DNA of 64,000 nt from Avena insularis (taxonomy: Eukaryota; Streptophyta; Magnoliopsida; Poales; Poaceae). Below, piece by piece: positions 33,292-45,270 of the stretch (position 1 is its first letter; each line of letters starts with the position of its first letter). The stretch spans positions 474,557,650 to 474,621,649 of the forward strand of contig CM042684.1 of NCBI GenBank assembly GCA_023614405.1. The letters are read 5' to 3'. A program made the position numbers and the translations under genes. The notes under the pieces were generated by a model, which saw only the letters and a list, made by a program, of their open reading frames with translations, was not told where the DNA came from and searched no databases.

Positions 33292-33704
33292 AAGGGAACG
33301 AGGAGGCACCGGAGAAGATCCTGGAACTTGCACCGCCGCTGCTCCTCGCCGCCGCCGCCCACTGTCGCCACTGCATCAAGACCACGACCAAGACCAAGAC
33401 CCTCTGCCTCCGCACGTGTGCCGCCTCATCGAGATCTTCACGACCCAAACCCAAGACAAAAATCACCGTCGCCGCACCGGATTCCACGTCTCGTGCCGCC
33501 GCCGCATCTAAAACCCTAGATCGCCATGTCGTCGTCAACGTCCTCCGCCATGGTTCTCGCCGCAGTGCTCGGATCTCCCCCTTCGCAGCTGCTTATGCAT
33601 GAAAACACGCTGATCTGGAAGGCACTTGTCGTCCCGGCTCTTCGAGGTGCCCACGTCATTGATCTTGTTGAAGGGAACGAGGAGGCACCGGAGAAGATCC
33701 TGGA
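33292..33704 (+). repeat. 34-base direct repeat in the copia gag region
   Basis: The 34 bases at 33292-33325 recur at 33671-33704 inside gag (encoding EGNEEAPEKIL). The flanks of the two copies are only loosely similar. Confidence 0.85.
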
Positions 33705-33898
33705 TATGGAGGACATCAACAAGAAGAAGGTGACCATCGAAAACCCCGAGTACGCTGCTTGGATCTCTCGCGACCAGCAGGTGCTCCGCTGGAGTCTCAA
33801 CACCATCTCACCTGATGTGCTTGCGCACGTTGTCGGGCTCGAGACCTTAGCCGAGGCATGGGCTGCATCAATGCCCACGTGTCCGCCATGTCCAAGAC
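33526..33898 (+). pseudogene. copia gag, N-terminal part
   Basis: Begins MSSSTSSAMVLAAVLGSPPS and contains ENTLIWKALVVPALRG and ISRDQQVLRWSLNTIS, typical of the copia gag (UBN2-type) N-terminus. One frameshift occurs near 33868, after which the fitting frame reads INAHVSAMSKT up to the gypsy insertion at 33898. The rest of the domain resumes at 40882 in register with the duplicated AAGAC removed. Confidence 0.85.
33894..33898. other. target-site duplication AAGAC, left
   Basis: Matches 40877-40881. It flanks the nested gypsy element inside copia gag. Confidence 0.93.
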
Positions 33899-35493
33899 TG
33901 ATGGCCCAAAATATATCGAGCTCGTTGGGGAACCCCAAGAGGAAGGTATGATGAGCACAACAACAAGTTTTCCCTCAGTAAGAAACCAAGGTTATCAATC
34001 CAGTAGGAGCAAGGAAACACCCCAAAGGTGTAGCTAACTGAACATTGGCAGGGCGCACTACCGGTGCCAGCAGCAACGTGGAGACCTGCACAACACAACC
34101 ACAGAACTTTGCCCCCAACTTGCGATGAGGTTGTCAATATCACCAGTTTTGCTGAAAACAAAGGATTAAACGTATCAAATGGAAGGAAGTAATAGTTTGC
34201 AGAAAGTAAACACAAAGCAGTAAACAGTTTGTAGATTGTATGTAAAAGAAAGGACCAGGGTCCATAGTTCACTAGAGGTGGCTCTCCTTAAGATAGATAA
34301 CATGCTGGGTGAACAAATTACAGCGGGGCAATTGACAAACATCGAGAAAGCATACAAGCATATACTAATCATCTTGACTCCTTTGAGACTTGATTGGGCA
34401 TTACAACATTATACATAGACCGCCATCCAACTGCATCTATGACTAGTAATCTACCTTTAGGTTATTATCCGAACCCCCTCCAGTATTAAGTTGCAAGCAA
34501 CAGATTATTGTTTTACGAATTATGTGTAAAGTAAATAATACGATTGTTCTATGAACAAAGGATTGTTGTTTTCTCCCTAGTAGCAACAGCATATCTAGTA
34601 CCTTAGAGATTTCTGTCACCTCCCCAGATTACCAGAGGCATGAACCCACTATCGAGCATAAATACTAACTCTTGGAGTTACTAGCATCTACTTGGCCAAG
34701 ATAGCTACTAACAACGGAAAGCATGCAAGATCATAAATAATAAAGACATGATAGAATCAATAATCAATCTGAAATAGCATCTCAATATCCATCGGATCCC
34801 CGCAAACACAACATGTATGGATTACAAATAGATGATCTTGATTATGAACGCAGCTCACAAGATCTAGACATGAAAGCACAAAGGAGGAGAACCAGCCATC
34901 TAGCTACTACATGGACCCGTAGTCCAGAGATGAACTACTCACGCATCACACCGGAGGCTTGCATGATGATGAAGAAGGCCTCCAGGGTGAATTCCCCTCT
35001 CCGGCAGGGTGCCGGGAAGAGCTTCAGATCCCTCCCAATCTAGGGATGGATATGACAGCGGCTACAGACAATTTCGTGGATTTTTTTATCGGGTACTTAG
35101 AGTTTTGGTATCAGAGGCAATATATAGGCGAAAGGAGAGGCCGAGGGGGTGCGGGGGTCGGCCAGACCACCCCCTGGCGCGGGCCAGGCCTGGCCGCGTG
35201 GCCAGGTGGTGTGGCCAGGCCCCAGCCCCTCTCCGTCTTGTATTCTGGCTCCAGATGTCTTCCGGTAAAATAGCAACTTTGGCTTTTGTCCCGTCCAATT
35301 CCGAGAATATTCATTTTTTGACTTTCCTAGAACCAAAAACAGCAGAAAACAGGCAGCTGGCACTATGGCTCTTGTTAATAGGTTAGTCCAAGAAATCATA
35401 TGAAAAGTACCCCAAAGTGTGGACAAAACACAAGAAAGTAGATAAAACAAAGCATGGAACATCAAAAATTATAGATACATTTGCAATGTATCA
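33899..35493 (-). repeat. 3' LTR of the nested gypsy (left copy)
   Basis: 1595 bases, paired with 39283-40876. Reading frames in it (33868-34272, 35009-35386 and others) recur in the second LTR and have no domain. Confidence 0.95.
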
Positions 35494-35505
35494 ACATCCC
35501 CAAGC
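35494..35505 (-). other. polypurine tract of the nested gypsy
   Basis: The minus strand reads GCTTGGGGATGT immediately before the LTR. Confidence 0.75.
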
Positions 35506-38202
35506 TTAACTCCTGCTCGTCCTCGAGTAGGTAAGTGATAAAAAGAAAGAATAATTTTTGAGGTGACATGCACCATCATAAACTGGATCAAAGTATTTGT
35601 AAAACATTCAAATCTAGGATCATAGTACTTCAATCATGACATGAAAGACAAAGTTCTAGCAATAGGACAAAGAAATTATGATGCAACATGAAAAGGCACA
35701 AACAAAAGATTCATGAATAACAATGCTTTGCAAGACATTTGTTTGTTTCACATAAATAAAACATAGCATAATAGTATTCCGCTTGTCCCTCATAGAGTAG
35801 CAAATATAAATGCATAGGACACCTTCAAAGTTCATAAGAGTGACTAGATACAAATAGTTTAAAACAACCAATATCAAGTTATGCATCAATCAACTAGTCT
35901 TGGGACAATGCACATAGAACTAAGAATGGTCACTATGCTCTCAAAGTAGGTGCATAAAGATAGAAGGTGGACACTCAATATAATGGTGGAAGAAAGGCCT
36001 TCATAGAAGAAAGTAGGGATTCAAGTCTCATAAAGAGCTTCCAAAAATTATGGTACTTATAGCTTTCAGCTCTCATTGCCTCTATCATAAGCATCTTGAA
36101 GTGATTAAGGTTAAAGTGACACAACTAAGAGGATATGCTTGACAAGTTATAAACCAAAATCTCATGCCCCTTACTTACGAAGACCAAACCTCATGATACT
36201 CAACTTTAGTCACAAGTAAGCTATTGTCATTGTAAGTACATATGTATCATAAAGAACCACCAACGGGGTACCCCTTGCACATGATACAGGAGCTATCTCA
36301 TAATCAAAATGATAAGGCAAGCAGACAATGAGCATCTCAGCGATCTTTTTATTTGCTATTTGCATAGGTTTTTATTGAGGATGCTTCATAGAGTGCTCAT
36401 TATGGTGACGCTGCAAGTTTCCACCATGATTAGGCATGGCTTAGGCTAGCGGCCCGGGCGTTTCTCTAACACACATACAAACTCCATGATCTTACAAGTT
36501 CCACTTTTATTTCACACCGCCGGAATCCATAAGCAAAAGAACATGATATCAATGGGGTACAAAGTACAAGTGCAATGTTGAAAGCGTTCCCCATGATACA
36601 TGGTTCTGCTAATTTCAACTTATAAAGCGCAAGCATATACACAACAAAGAAGGACCCAATGGTTCAAGTTTATTAAAGGCAAGAAAAGTAAAGTGTGCCA
36701 TCAAGTTCGTGAGAGCTTTAATCACTAGTTTTCTCATAACAAGTTTAATTTGGAAGGTAAACAAAAACATGAATATACTTGGAAGAGCATATGCTAGTAG
36801 GTAGGTATGGTGGAATCTTTGGAATAACTTGGTTTAAGGAGTTGGATACATGAGTGGAACTCATACTTGGTTGTGGAGGCTAGCAAAAGACTGGGAGCGA
36901 CAAACTAAGAGAGCAATAATGGCCATAATCATGTAGAGCGACAAAACATCATTGATCAAAGCATAAAGTGATACTACAAGTTGAAAACTAAAGGATCATA
37001 AAGGCTATGGTGACTTGAGATAGTCATAACATGGTGTGAGCATGCGCCAAGTCAACCCAAATAAAGCATCAAAGGAGAATACCACTATACTATGCTTTAA
37101 TATGCTAAAACAACGCATGATTCATCCAAGGCACATTAAGCAATCTCAATTGTTTATAACAAGTCATGCTATAGCAAAGAATACTAAGCATAAATCCAAA
37201 ACAATATCAAGCATGGCATGACAAAGCATAGGCCACAGTCAAAAACAAGCTCTCTTTAACACTTAAGCATAAACTTTCCTACTCTTTTCCAAACCAAACC
37301 AAACTATTTGAAAACGAATGTATGAAAGAGGGGGTCCAACCAATTTATTCAACAAACTAAGCAAACAAAGCAAATGAAAGACCAAAACGAAAACGAAAAA
37401 GAAGACACTGCAAGAACAACACAACTATGCATGAAACAATAAAAATGAAGCGTTTGGAAGAAACTTGCGATTTTTATTGATGAAGAGGGGGATGCCTTGG
37501 GCATCCCCAAGCTTTGACGCTTGTACTTCTTGGATATTTCTTAGGGTGACACGCGTGGCATCCCCAAGCTTGAGCTTTAGTCCATCCTTCATCTCATTAC
37601 TCATTCCTTCCATACACCTGAAATTTTTCCTTCATACAAAACTTCACACAATTTTTATTAACAACATTAGTGCACTCGAGATAATAGGTCTTTAAGGTTC
37701 AGTTATAACACCAATAAACTTCTATTAAAACACTAGCTACTATAGCACTTCCCTCAAAAAGCTCAATTCCCCAAAAGAACTCAAAAAAGAACCAACAAGA
37801 AGCAAATGCAGAAAATGGCAGAAATTTGTCAAAACAGACCAGCAGGTAAATACAAATTTTGTCGAAGACCTTCTGTTGCTCAAATCAAAAAGTGTTGAAC
37901 TAACTAAAGTTAGATAACAACCTGGGGCATAAGAACAAAAATTCATGCCTCAAAAAGATGTTCAGAGATTTTACACGAATTTTTATGGTGAAGCACAGAA
38001 ATCTATTTCGGGACAGCAACTTTCCCAATCATTACTTCTCTCTCATTAGAGGTTACTCTTGGCACAAAAAGCAAATAAAAAGGATAAGGATGGTTATTAA
38101 TAAAGTAATAACTTCCAAGACTCATCTAAAACTTTTGGGTTATCTCCTAATAAGTACTTTTTTTAACGCCTTTAAGTTAGGCATAAGAAGCAAGAAAAAG
38201 AA
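35506..38202. other. non-coding interior of the nested gypsy
   Basis: About 2.7 kb, AT-rich, with only short frames (35656-35889, 37036-37221, 37740-37946) lacking any domain. A short repeat around CATCCCCAAGCTT occurs here (37500-37515 and 37558-37572) and next to the LTR. Confidence 0.7.
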
Positions 38203-39063
38203 TCAAGTGTTCTCAAATGAAGAAGCATTAAAACCAAATTTCTTGCCCTTACCTCTCTTACTTTTATTCTTAACCTTGGGGAAAATATTATTGTTTGGTG
38301 GAGAAGAAAGGTGCATGGTCCCCTTTCCCACATCTATTATTGCTCCAAGGAGTTCTAATAGGGACCTTCCAAGTGTAATTTGTCCTTTTCCTGCACATTC
38401 AATAACAAGATAATCAGTAGAAATCATTTTCCCAAGGATCTTTGTAAACACTCCTTCAGCTATTCCAATAGGTAATATTGTAGCATTATTAGCAAGAGAT
38501 ATTTCTTTTCCCCCTTCAGAAAGCCCCCAAAGATTCAAAGATTCATAAATATCTTTGGGCATAAGTTAAAATTCAGACATGATATCACAGCGAGCTTGAA
38601 AAGTTTCATTATTTATATCAATCTTTATTGTGGGGAGCCACTTTGATGGTTCAGAATTTATTAGAACATAATTATGATGCTCCCTAAGCGTATTATAGCA
38701 ATCTTTTAAGCTAGTAGTGCGGGTCTCAAGAGTGTTTAATCTAGCAAATATCCTTGCGAAAGAAATATCAGTTTTGCTAGGCAAGTTGTAGGTAAAGATC
38801 AATTTCTTTATAGCATTAATAGCATCATCCTCATTACATTGGAGGAAATCTCCTCCACCAACAACATCTAAAGCATATCTATAGCAAAGAGCAATTCCAA
38901 GGTAAAAACAGCTAAGGGACAAGCTTTAAGTCATTTTAGGCTCAGTTTTTTCATGTAGATCAGAGATTCTAGACCAAGCTTCCTTGAAGCTTTCCTCAAT
39001 TTCTTGTTTAAAAGTGAAAATCATTTCCTCGGGTGACATAGTGATTGGAGCAAGGCTGGACAT
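38203..39063 (-). pseudogene. gag/protease-like ORF of the nested gypsy, two stops
   Basis: A single frame of about 286 codons from the ATG at 39061-39063. It runs through FKEAWSRISDLHEKTEP, a TAA at 38926-38928, then CYRYALDVVGGGDFLQCNED and ARLNTLETRTTSLKDCY, a TAA at 38566-38568, then MPKDIYESLNLWGLSEGGKE and GQITLGRSLLELLGAIIDVG. The last part resembles the retropepsin-like domain of Athila-type polyproteins, in which the first catalytic Asp is in the motif RCDIMSE here. The frame stops after a Lys-rich tail; no RT follows. Confidence 0.8.
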
Positions 39064-39253
39064 AAAGGCAACTTAAGATAGGAACTAATAATTTTTTTGT
39101 GTGTTTTAATAAAGAAAGCAAACTAATAAAACTATTTTTTGTGTTTTTGATAAAGAAACAAGCAAACAAGGAAAAAAAGAAACTAAGAAAAAACAAAAAT
39201 AACAAAGTAAAGAGATTGGTTATGAGGGACTCCCTTGTGAAGATGTCCTTGAC

Positions 39254-39271
39254 TCCCCGGCAACAGCGCCA
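39254..39271 (-). other. primer binding site (tRNA-Asp type)
   Basis: The minus strand reads TGGCGCTGTTGCCGGGGA, one base from the tRNA-Asp complement usual in Athila-like elements (TGGCGCCGTTGCCGGGGA). It is 11 bases from the LTR. Confidence 0.85.
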
Positions 39272-39282
39272 GAAAAAATGCT

Positions 39283-40876
39283 TGATGGCCCAAAATATAT
39301 CGAGCTCGTTGGGGAACCCCAAGAGGAAGGTATAATGAGCACAGCAGCACGTTTTCCCTCAGTAAGAAACCAGGATTATCAATCCAGTAGGAGTAAGGAA
39401 ACACCCCAAAGGTGTAGCTAGCTGAACATTGGCAGGGCGCACTACCGGTGCTAGCAGCAACGTGGAGACCTGCACAACACAACCACAGAACTTTGCTCCC
39501 AACTTGCGATGAGGTTGTCAATCTCACCGGTTTTGCTGAAAATAAAGGATTAAACGTATCGAATGGAAGGAAGTAATAGTTTGCAGAAAGTAAACACAAA
39601 GCAGTAAACATTTTGTAGATTGTATGTAAAAGAAAGGACCGGGGTCCATAGTTCACTAGAGGTGGCTCTCCTTAAGATAGATAACATGCTGGGTGAACAA
39701 ATTACAGCGGGGAAATTGACAAACATCGAGAAAGCATACAAGTATATAATAATCATCTTGACTCCTTTGAGACTTGATTGGGCATTACAACATTATACAT
39801 AGACCGCCATCCAACTTCATCTATGACTAATAATCCACCTTCAGGTTATCATCCGAACCCCCTCCAGTATTAAGTTGCAAGCAACAGATTATTGCTTTAC
39901 GAATTGCGTGTAAAGTAAACAATATGATTGTTCTACGAACAAAGGATTGTTGTTTTCTCCCTAGTAGTAACAAGACATCTAGTACCTTAGAGATTTCTGT
40001 CACTTCCCTAGATTACCAGAGGCATGAACCCACTATCGAGCATAAATACTAACTCTTGGAGTTGCTAGCATCTACTTGACCAAGATAGCTACTAACAACG
40101 GAAAGCATGCAAGATCACAAATAACAAAGACATGATAGAATCAATAATCATTCTGAAATAGCATCTCAATATCCATCGGATCCCGCAAACACAACATGTA
40201 TGGATTACAAATAGATGATCTTGATCATGAACGCAGCTCACAATATCTAGACATGAAAGCACAAAGGAGGAGAACCAACCATCTAGCTACTACATGGACC
40301 CGTAGTCCAGAGATGAACTACTCACGCATCACACCGGAGGCTTGCATGATGATGAAGAAGGCCTCCAGGGTGAATTCCCCTCTCCGACAGGGTGCCGGGA
40401 AGAGCTTCAGATCCCTCCTGATCTAGGGATGGAGATGACAACGGCTATAGACTCTTTCGTGGATTTTTTGATCGGGTACTTAGGGTTTTGGTATCGGAGG
40501 CAATATATAGGCGGAAGGAGAGGCCGAGGGGGTGCTGGGGTCGGCTAGACCACCCCCTGGTGCGGGCTAGGCCTGGCTGCACGGCCAGGTGGTGTGGTCG
40601 GGCCCCAGCCCCTCTCCGTCTCGTATTCTGGCTCCAGATGTCTTCCGGTAAAATAGAAACTTTGGCTTTTGTCCCGTCCAATTCCGAGAATATTCATTTT
40701 CTGACTTTCCTGGAACCAAAAACAGCGGAAAACAGGCAGCTGGCACTGTGGCTCTTGTTAATAGGTTAGTCCAAGAAATCATATGAAAAGTACTGCAAAG
40801 TGTGGATAAAACACAAGAAAGTAGATAAAACCAAGCATGGAACATAAAAAATTATAGATACATTTGCAATGTATCA
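39283..40876 (-). repeat. 5' LTR of the nested gypsy (right copy)
   Basis: 1594 bases, paired with 33899-35493. Confidence 0.95.
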
Positions 40877-40881
40877 AAGAC
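40877..40881. other. target-site duplication AAGAC, right
   Basis: Partner of 33894-33898. Confidence 0.93.
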
Positions 40882-41607
40882 CAGGGTGCAGCAGCTGCGC
40901 TCTGCCCTCAATGATACCCGCAAGAATGACCTCTCTGCTGACTAGTACTTTGCTAAGATGGAAAACCTCTCGACGCTGATGAGCTGATCTGGTACGTCCT
41001 CAATGGCCTCGGCAGTCACTACAACACCCTTCGCACCACCGTCAATGCTAACTCCAGCACCACTCTCGACGACCTGCTCACTCAGGTTCAGGAATATGAT
41101 CGCATGCACAAGACCGCGGAGGGTTTCACCTCTTCAGCCAACATGGCGCGCCGCGGTGGTGCGCCCCCACGTGGGCCCGACCGTCCGCGCTAGGATGATC
41201 GGCCGCGCCAGGAAGACCGCCCTCGTCATCCGCGTTATGATGAGAGTCCGTGCTATGATGATCGGGGCCGTGGTGATGACCGCGGCCGCCACAACTACCG
41301 TGATCATCGTGATTACAACGACCGTCGCGATGACCAGGGTCGCCACGATGGAGGCAGCTACGAGGGGCGCCGATTTGATGATGAGCGCCCTCGCCATCAC
41401 GATGATGAAGATCGACGTGGTGGAGGTGGGCGCGGAAGGCGTGACCGCCAGCCCACTCCCTACGTCAAGACCACATGTCAGATATGCAACATCCATGGGC
41501 ATCCCGCTCGTGAATGTTGGTGGCGCTACGGCGATGATTCCCGTGGTGATGGAGACCATGGGTACAAAGGTGCCAACTTCACAGGAGTCGACACCAACTG
41601 GTACTAT
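40882..41607 (+). pseudogene. copia gag, C-terminal part with zinc knuckle
   Basis: Resumes the interrupted gag (RVQQLRSALNDTRKNDLSAD). It then has a TAG at 40943-40945 where Gln fits, and a short deletion or frame change near 40960-40978. DELIWYVLNGLGSHYNTLRT follows, then an Arg/Asp/Gly-rich linker with a stop near 41190, and a CX2CX4HX4C zinc knuckle (CQICNIHGHPAREC, 41476-41517). The long frames at 41003-41635 (plus) and 41134-41733 (minus) are shadows of this biased linker. Confidence 0.85.
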
Positions 41608-42382
41608 GACACTGGCGCTACCAACCATGTTATAAGCGAGATGAGCAAGCTCCACATGCATGATAAGTATAATGGTCAGGATCGTGTTCACTCCGCTGAA
41701 GGCACATGTATGCACATTAGTAACATTGGTCAATTAGTTTTGCGCACCTCACATAATTCCTTTAATCTTCATGATATTCTACATGTTCCAAGTGCATATA
41801 AAAGCCTTCTGTATGTCCATCGTTTTACCCTTGATAATCATGTCTTTATTGAATTACATTTGTTCTTCTTTTTGATCAAGGACCAAGCCACACGACAAAC
41901 TCTCTTTAAAGGCCCCCTGCCATGGAGGACTTTATCCCTTGATGCCCATCTTTGCCACGTCCTCCAAGCATGCATTCATCACAATAAAGTCGCCATCATC
42001 TACATAGCATCGTTGCTTAGGACATCCATCTTCGTTTATCGTTCTACAAGTTCTTAGAAGAAATAAGATAGCTTACACTCCAGAAATTACTCCAAATATA
42101 TGTGATTCTTGTTAGTTAGCGAAGAGTCACCAATTGCCATACCCCATCTCCACCAGTAGAGCCACTATGCCTTTTGAGCAAGTCTTTTCTGATGTATGGG
42201 GTCCTGCACCTATTTCTGTTGGAAAACATGTCTATTATGTAAGCTTCATTGATGACTATAGCAAGTTTGTTTGGATCTATTTGCTTAAAAAACACTTTGA
42301 TGTTTATCAAGCCTTTCTAAATTGGCAAAATTATGTTGAGCGTAAGTTTGATAGGAAAATTGTTACTATGCAAACGGATTGA
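41608..42382 (+). pseudogene. copia protease and integrase N-terminal half
   Basis: Protease active site YYDTGATNHV with D-T-G at 41608-41616, then SEMSKLHMHDKYNG and ILHVPSAYKSLL. A frameshift near 41920 follows. The pre-integrase motif HRCLGHPS is near 42008, then a TAG at 42113-42115 after DSC (Gln expected), and the integrase core QVFSDVWGPAPISVG with the first catalytic Asp and FIDDYSKFVWIYLL. The frame ends at a TGA (42380-42382) right after the second catalytic Asp (MQTD), where Trp is normal. Confidence 0.88.
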
Positions 42383-45106
42383 GGGGAGAGTATGAGAAAC
42401 TTCATGCTTTCTTTCAAACGACTGGTATCGTTCATCATGTTTCATGTCCACATGCCCACAAACAAAATGGTTCTGCTGAGACAAAACATCATCATATTGT
42501 TGAAGTTGATCTTGCTTTGCTTGCTAATGCCTCCATGCCTCTCAAATACTGGGATGAAGCTTTCCTCACAACGACGTTTCTCATAAACTTACTTCCTAGC
42601 AAAGTCATAAATCTTGAATCTCCCACCGAACATCTTCTACACATCTCACCCAATTATGATTCTCTTCGAACCTTTGTCTATTCTTGTTGGCCCAATCTTC
42701 GTCCATACAACACTAGGAAGCTTGCCTTTCGTTCAAAACGGTGTGTATTCCTTGGCTATAGTCCTCTTCACAAGGGAGTTAAATGCTTAGATGTCTCCAC
42801 GGGCCGCGTCTATATATCTCATGATGTAGTCTTTGATGAGAATGTCTTTCCCTTCCATGAACTTCATCCAAATGCTGGTTCTCTTCTCAAAAAGGAAATT
42901 CTTCTACTTCCATCATCCACTCCATCTGAGGTTGCACACAATAATGATGAACATATGTCTACTATTGTGCATGTTTGTGTTCCTTCTGTTTATGATCCAC
43001 AGGTAGATGCAGCAGCAGGCGAAAATTCTGGTGCAAATGATACTATACAGGTCCTGGAATCATCTGATGATCTAAGCTCACAAGATGATGACACCGACAC
43101 AAACACCGGAGAAGATTCAGGGGAACATTCCCCTGCAGGCACCGATCCTGGCGTAAATCCTCTTGGGACACCGCATGGTCCCAGGGCCTCGTGTTCCGCG
43201 CCGCACCAGGTCCCTCCCGCACGCACGCCTTTGCCCCGTGCACCGACGATCACGTCCTCACAGCCCGCCTCCACTCCCCAGGCGACGTGTGGCACTAGGA
43301 GCCACGTTGTCTCCCCCGACACCCGCACCCCGCCCGACAGCGATGTGACTGCTTCGTCTGGATCCTCTGCGGCCTTGCCTCCAGTGTCTCCTACTGTGTC
43401 GTCTCCCGTCGGATCTGCTGGGTCATTTGCGGCTATGTCTAGTGCATCCGATGCTGCACCACCTCCGACGCCGCCGGGACCTTGCACTCGTCTACAGAAA
43501 GGTATCAGACAACCAAAACAGTATACTGATGGTATAGTGAGATATGGCTTGCTCTCCTCTACAGGTGAACCTCGCAATTTGCCTGATGCTCTCAATGTCA
43601 CTCATTGGTGTGCTGCGATGCAAGATGAGTATGATGCTCTTATGTTGAACAAGACTTGGACTCTCGTTCCTCCCAGCACCAACAAGAACATTATTGACTA
43701 TAAGTGGGTTTATCATATCAAAAGACGTCCGGATGGTACTATTGATCGTTACAAAGCACGGATGGTTGCAAAAGGATTCAAACAAAGGTATGGTATTGAC
43801 TATGAAGATACTTTCAGTCATGTTGTCAAGATTTCCACTATTCGCATTGTTCTCTATATCTCTGTCTCCCGTGGTTGGGGTCTTCGGTAGTTAGATGTCA
43901 AGAACACGTTTCTTCATGGTGTTCTGGAAGACGAGGTTTATATGAAACAACCACCTGGGTTTGAACATCCTGATTCTCCTCATCACATATGCATGCTTGA
44001 TAAGGCTCTCTATGGATTAAAACAGGCACCTCGTGCATGGTATTCGAGGTTGAGTGCGAGATTGCAAGAGTTTGGTTTTATTCCCTCCAAGGCTGTCACT
44101 TCCTTGTTTCTCTATGACAAGTCTGGAGTTACTATATTTGTCTTAATTTATGTTGATGATATCATTGTAACAAGTTCCTCTGATGCTGCTATTTCTATCC
44201 TGCTCAAGGACCTCACTGCTCATTTTGCTATCAAAGATTTGGGAGATCTTCATTACTTTCTCGGTATGGAGGTCACTCGCACACATGATGGATTGCTTCT
44301 TACTCAGCAAAAATATGCTCATGACATCCTCACTAGAGTTGGTATGCTGGACTGTCAGTCGGCCCCAACTCCTATCTCTACATCTGAGCCATTATCTCTG
44401 CATGAAGGTACTCCTCTTGGCCCTGATGATAGTTCTCAGTATCACAATATTGTTGGTGCTCTTCAGTACCTCACCCTTACACGGCCAGACCTGTCGTTCT
44501 CCGTCAATAAGGTTTTTCCAATACCTTCATGCTCCCACAACAACTCATTGGACTGCTGCTAAACGCATTCTTCGCTATGTTAAGGACACATCTCAGCTTG
44601 GTATTACATTCAAGAGGTCCTCTTCTACACTTCTTAGTGCATTTTCAGATGCTGATTGGGCAGGTTGCCTTGAGGATCGCCGCTCCACTGGAGGCTTTGC
44701 TATCTTTATAGGTCCGAATCTGGTATCATGGAGCGCCAGAAAACAAGCCACGGTATCTCGTTCCAGTACAGAGGCTGAATACAAAGATCTTGCTAATTCC
44801 ACTACAGAGTTAATATGGGTTGAAGCTATTTTTGGTGAGCTAGATGTGACGCTCCGTGAGAAGCCTTGTTTTTGGTGCGACAATCTGAGGGCCACATTTC
44901 TCTCTACCAATCCAGTGTTTCATGCCAGGACTAAACATATTGAGATTGATTATCACTTTCTTCGTGAGCGAGTTGCTAGTAACTGTCTTGATATCAAGTT
45001 TATCTCCACCAAGGACCAAATAGCTGATGGCTTTACCAAACCTCTTGCTGTAAAATCTTTAGATGAGTTCAAGCGTAATCTAAACCTCTCATGTGGCTTA
45101 GATTAA
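42383..45106 (+). pseudogene. copia integrase C-terminus, RT and RNase H
   Basis: Starts [19 protein letters not shown], includes the catalytic Glu in [10 protein letters not shown], and continues with [16 protein letters not shown], a Pro/Ser/Thr-rich linker, and the RT start ([20 protein letters not shown]). A TAG at 43888-43890 (Gln expected before LDVKN) is read past in the same phase to [13 protein letters not shown] and the palm motif LIYVDDIIV (44149-44160). A frameshift near 44515 leads to RNase H ([26 protein letters not shown]) and the usual C-terminus ending at 45106. Confidence 0.9.
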
Positions 45107-45270
45107 GGGGAGAAATTAGAGTATGCAATAGGTACATGTACGTGTATGGAATAGTACTCCGACCATACACGTACAATCCTTGTACACGCCACATAGGAGG
45201 CTTTTCTCTATCTATATAACACGCAACCGATGGACCGAAAGGGCACGCATCGTTCCACCAAACATTGACA
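45107..45270 (+). repeat. polypurine tract and presumed 3' LTR fragment of the copia element
   Basis: The stop codon is followed by AAGGGGAG, a polypurine tract, and then sequence with a strong hairpin (arms GTACGTGTATGG at 45138-45149 and CCATACACGTAC at 45163-45174, 13-base loop) and a TATA-like CTATATAA near 45213. No second copy exists in the window, so this as LTR is inferred from position; the right end is a guess. Confidence 0.5.

Larger units (their letters stand above)
33899..40876 (-). mobile_element. short non-autonomous gypsy (Athila-like) element nested in copia gag
   Basis: 7.0 kb element with near-equal LTRs (33899-35493 and 39283-40876), ends TGATGGCC and TGTATCA, flanked by AAGAC. 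The primer site resembles the tRNA-Asp type used by Athila elements. Only a short gag/protease-like frame is present; there is no RT, RNase H or integrase in the 3.8 kb interior, so it must be mobilised by another element. By eye about nine differences separate the LTRs in their first ~195 bases, so the insertion is not very recent. Confidence 0.93.
33526..45270 (+). mobile_element. Ty1/copia retrotransposon, damaged, split by a gypsy insertion
   Basis: Plus-strand copia element: gag start at 33526, a gypsy element inserted at 33899-40876, then rest of gag, zinc knuckle, protease, integrase, RT and RNase H ending at 45106, followed by a purine tract and a presumed piece of 3' LTR. No 5' LTR or primer site was found upstream of gag, so the 5' end is lost or unrecognisable. 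Several stops and frameshifts. Confidence 0.9.

Noticed and set aside
35102..35113. TTGGTATCAGAGG, similar to a Met-tRNA primer site on the plus strand
   Set aside because: Inside the nested gypsy LTR, repeated with a base change at 40487, and not next to any LTR end.
41003..41733. Long overlapping frames on both strands (210 and 199 codons)
   Set aside because: They are rich in Met/Val/Ile/Thr or Ala/Ile and are shadows of the Arg/Asp/Gly-rich copia gag linker whose real frame contains the zinc knuckle.
42990..43601. 203-codon minus-strand frame
   Set aside because: Antisense shadow of the Pro/Ser/Thr-rich linker between copia integrase and RT.
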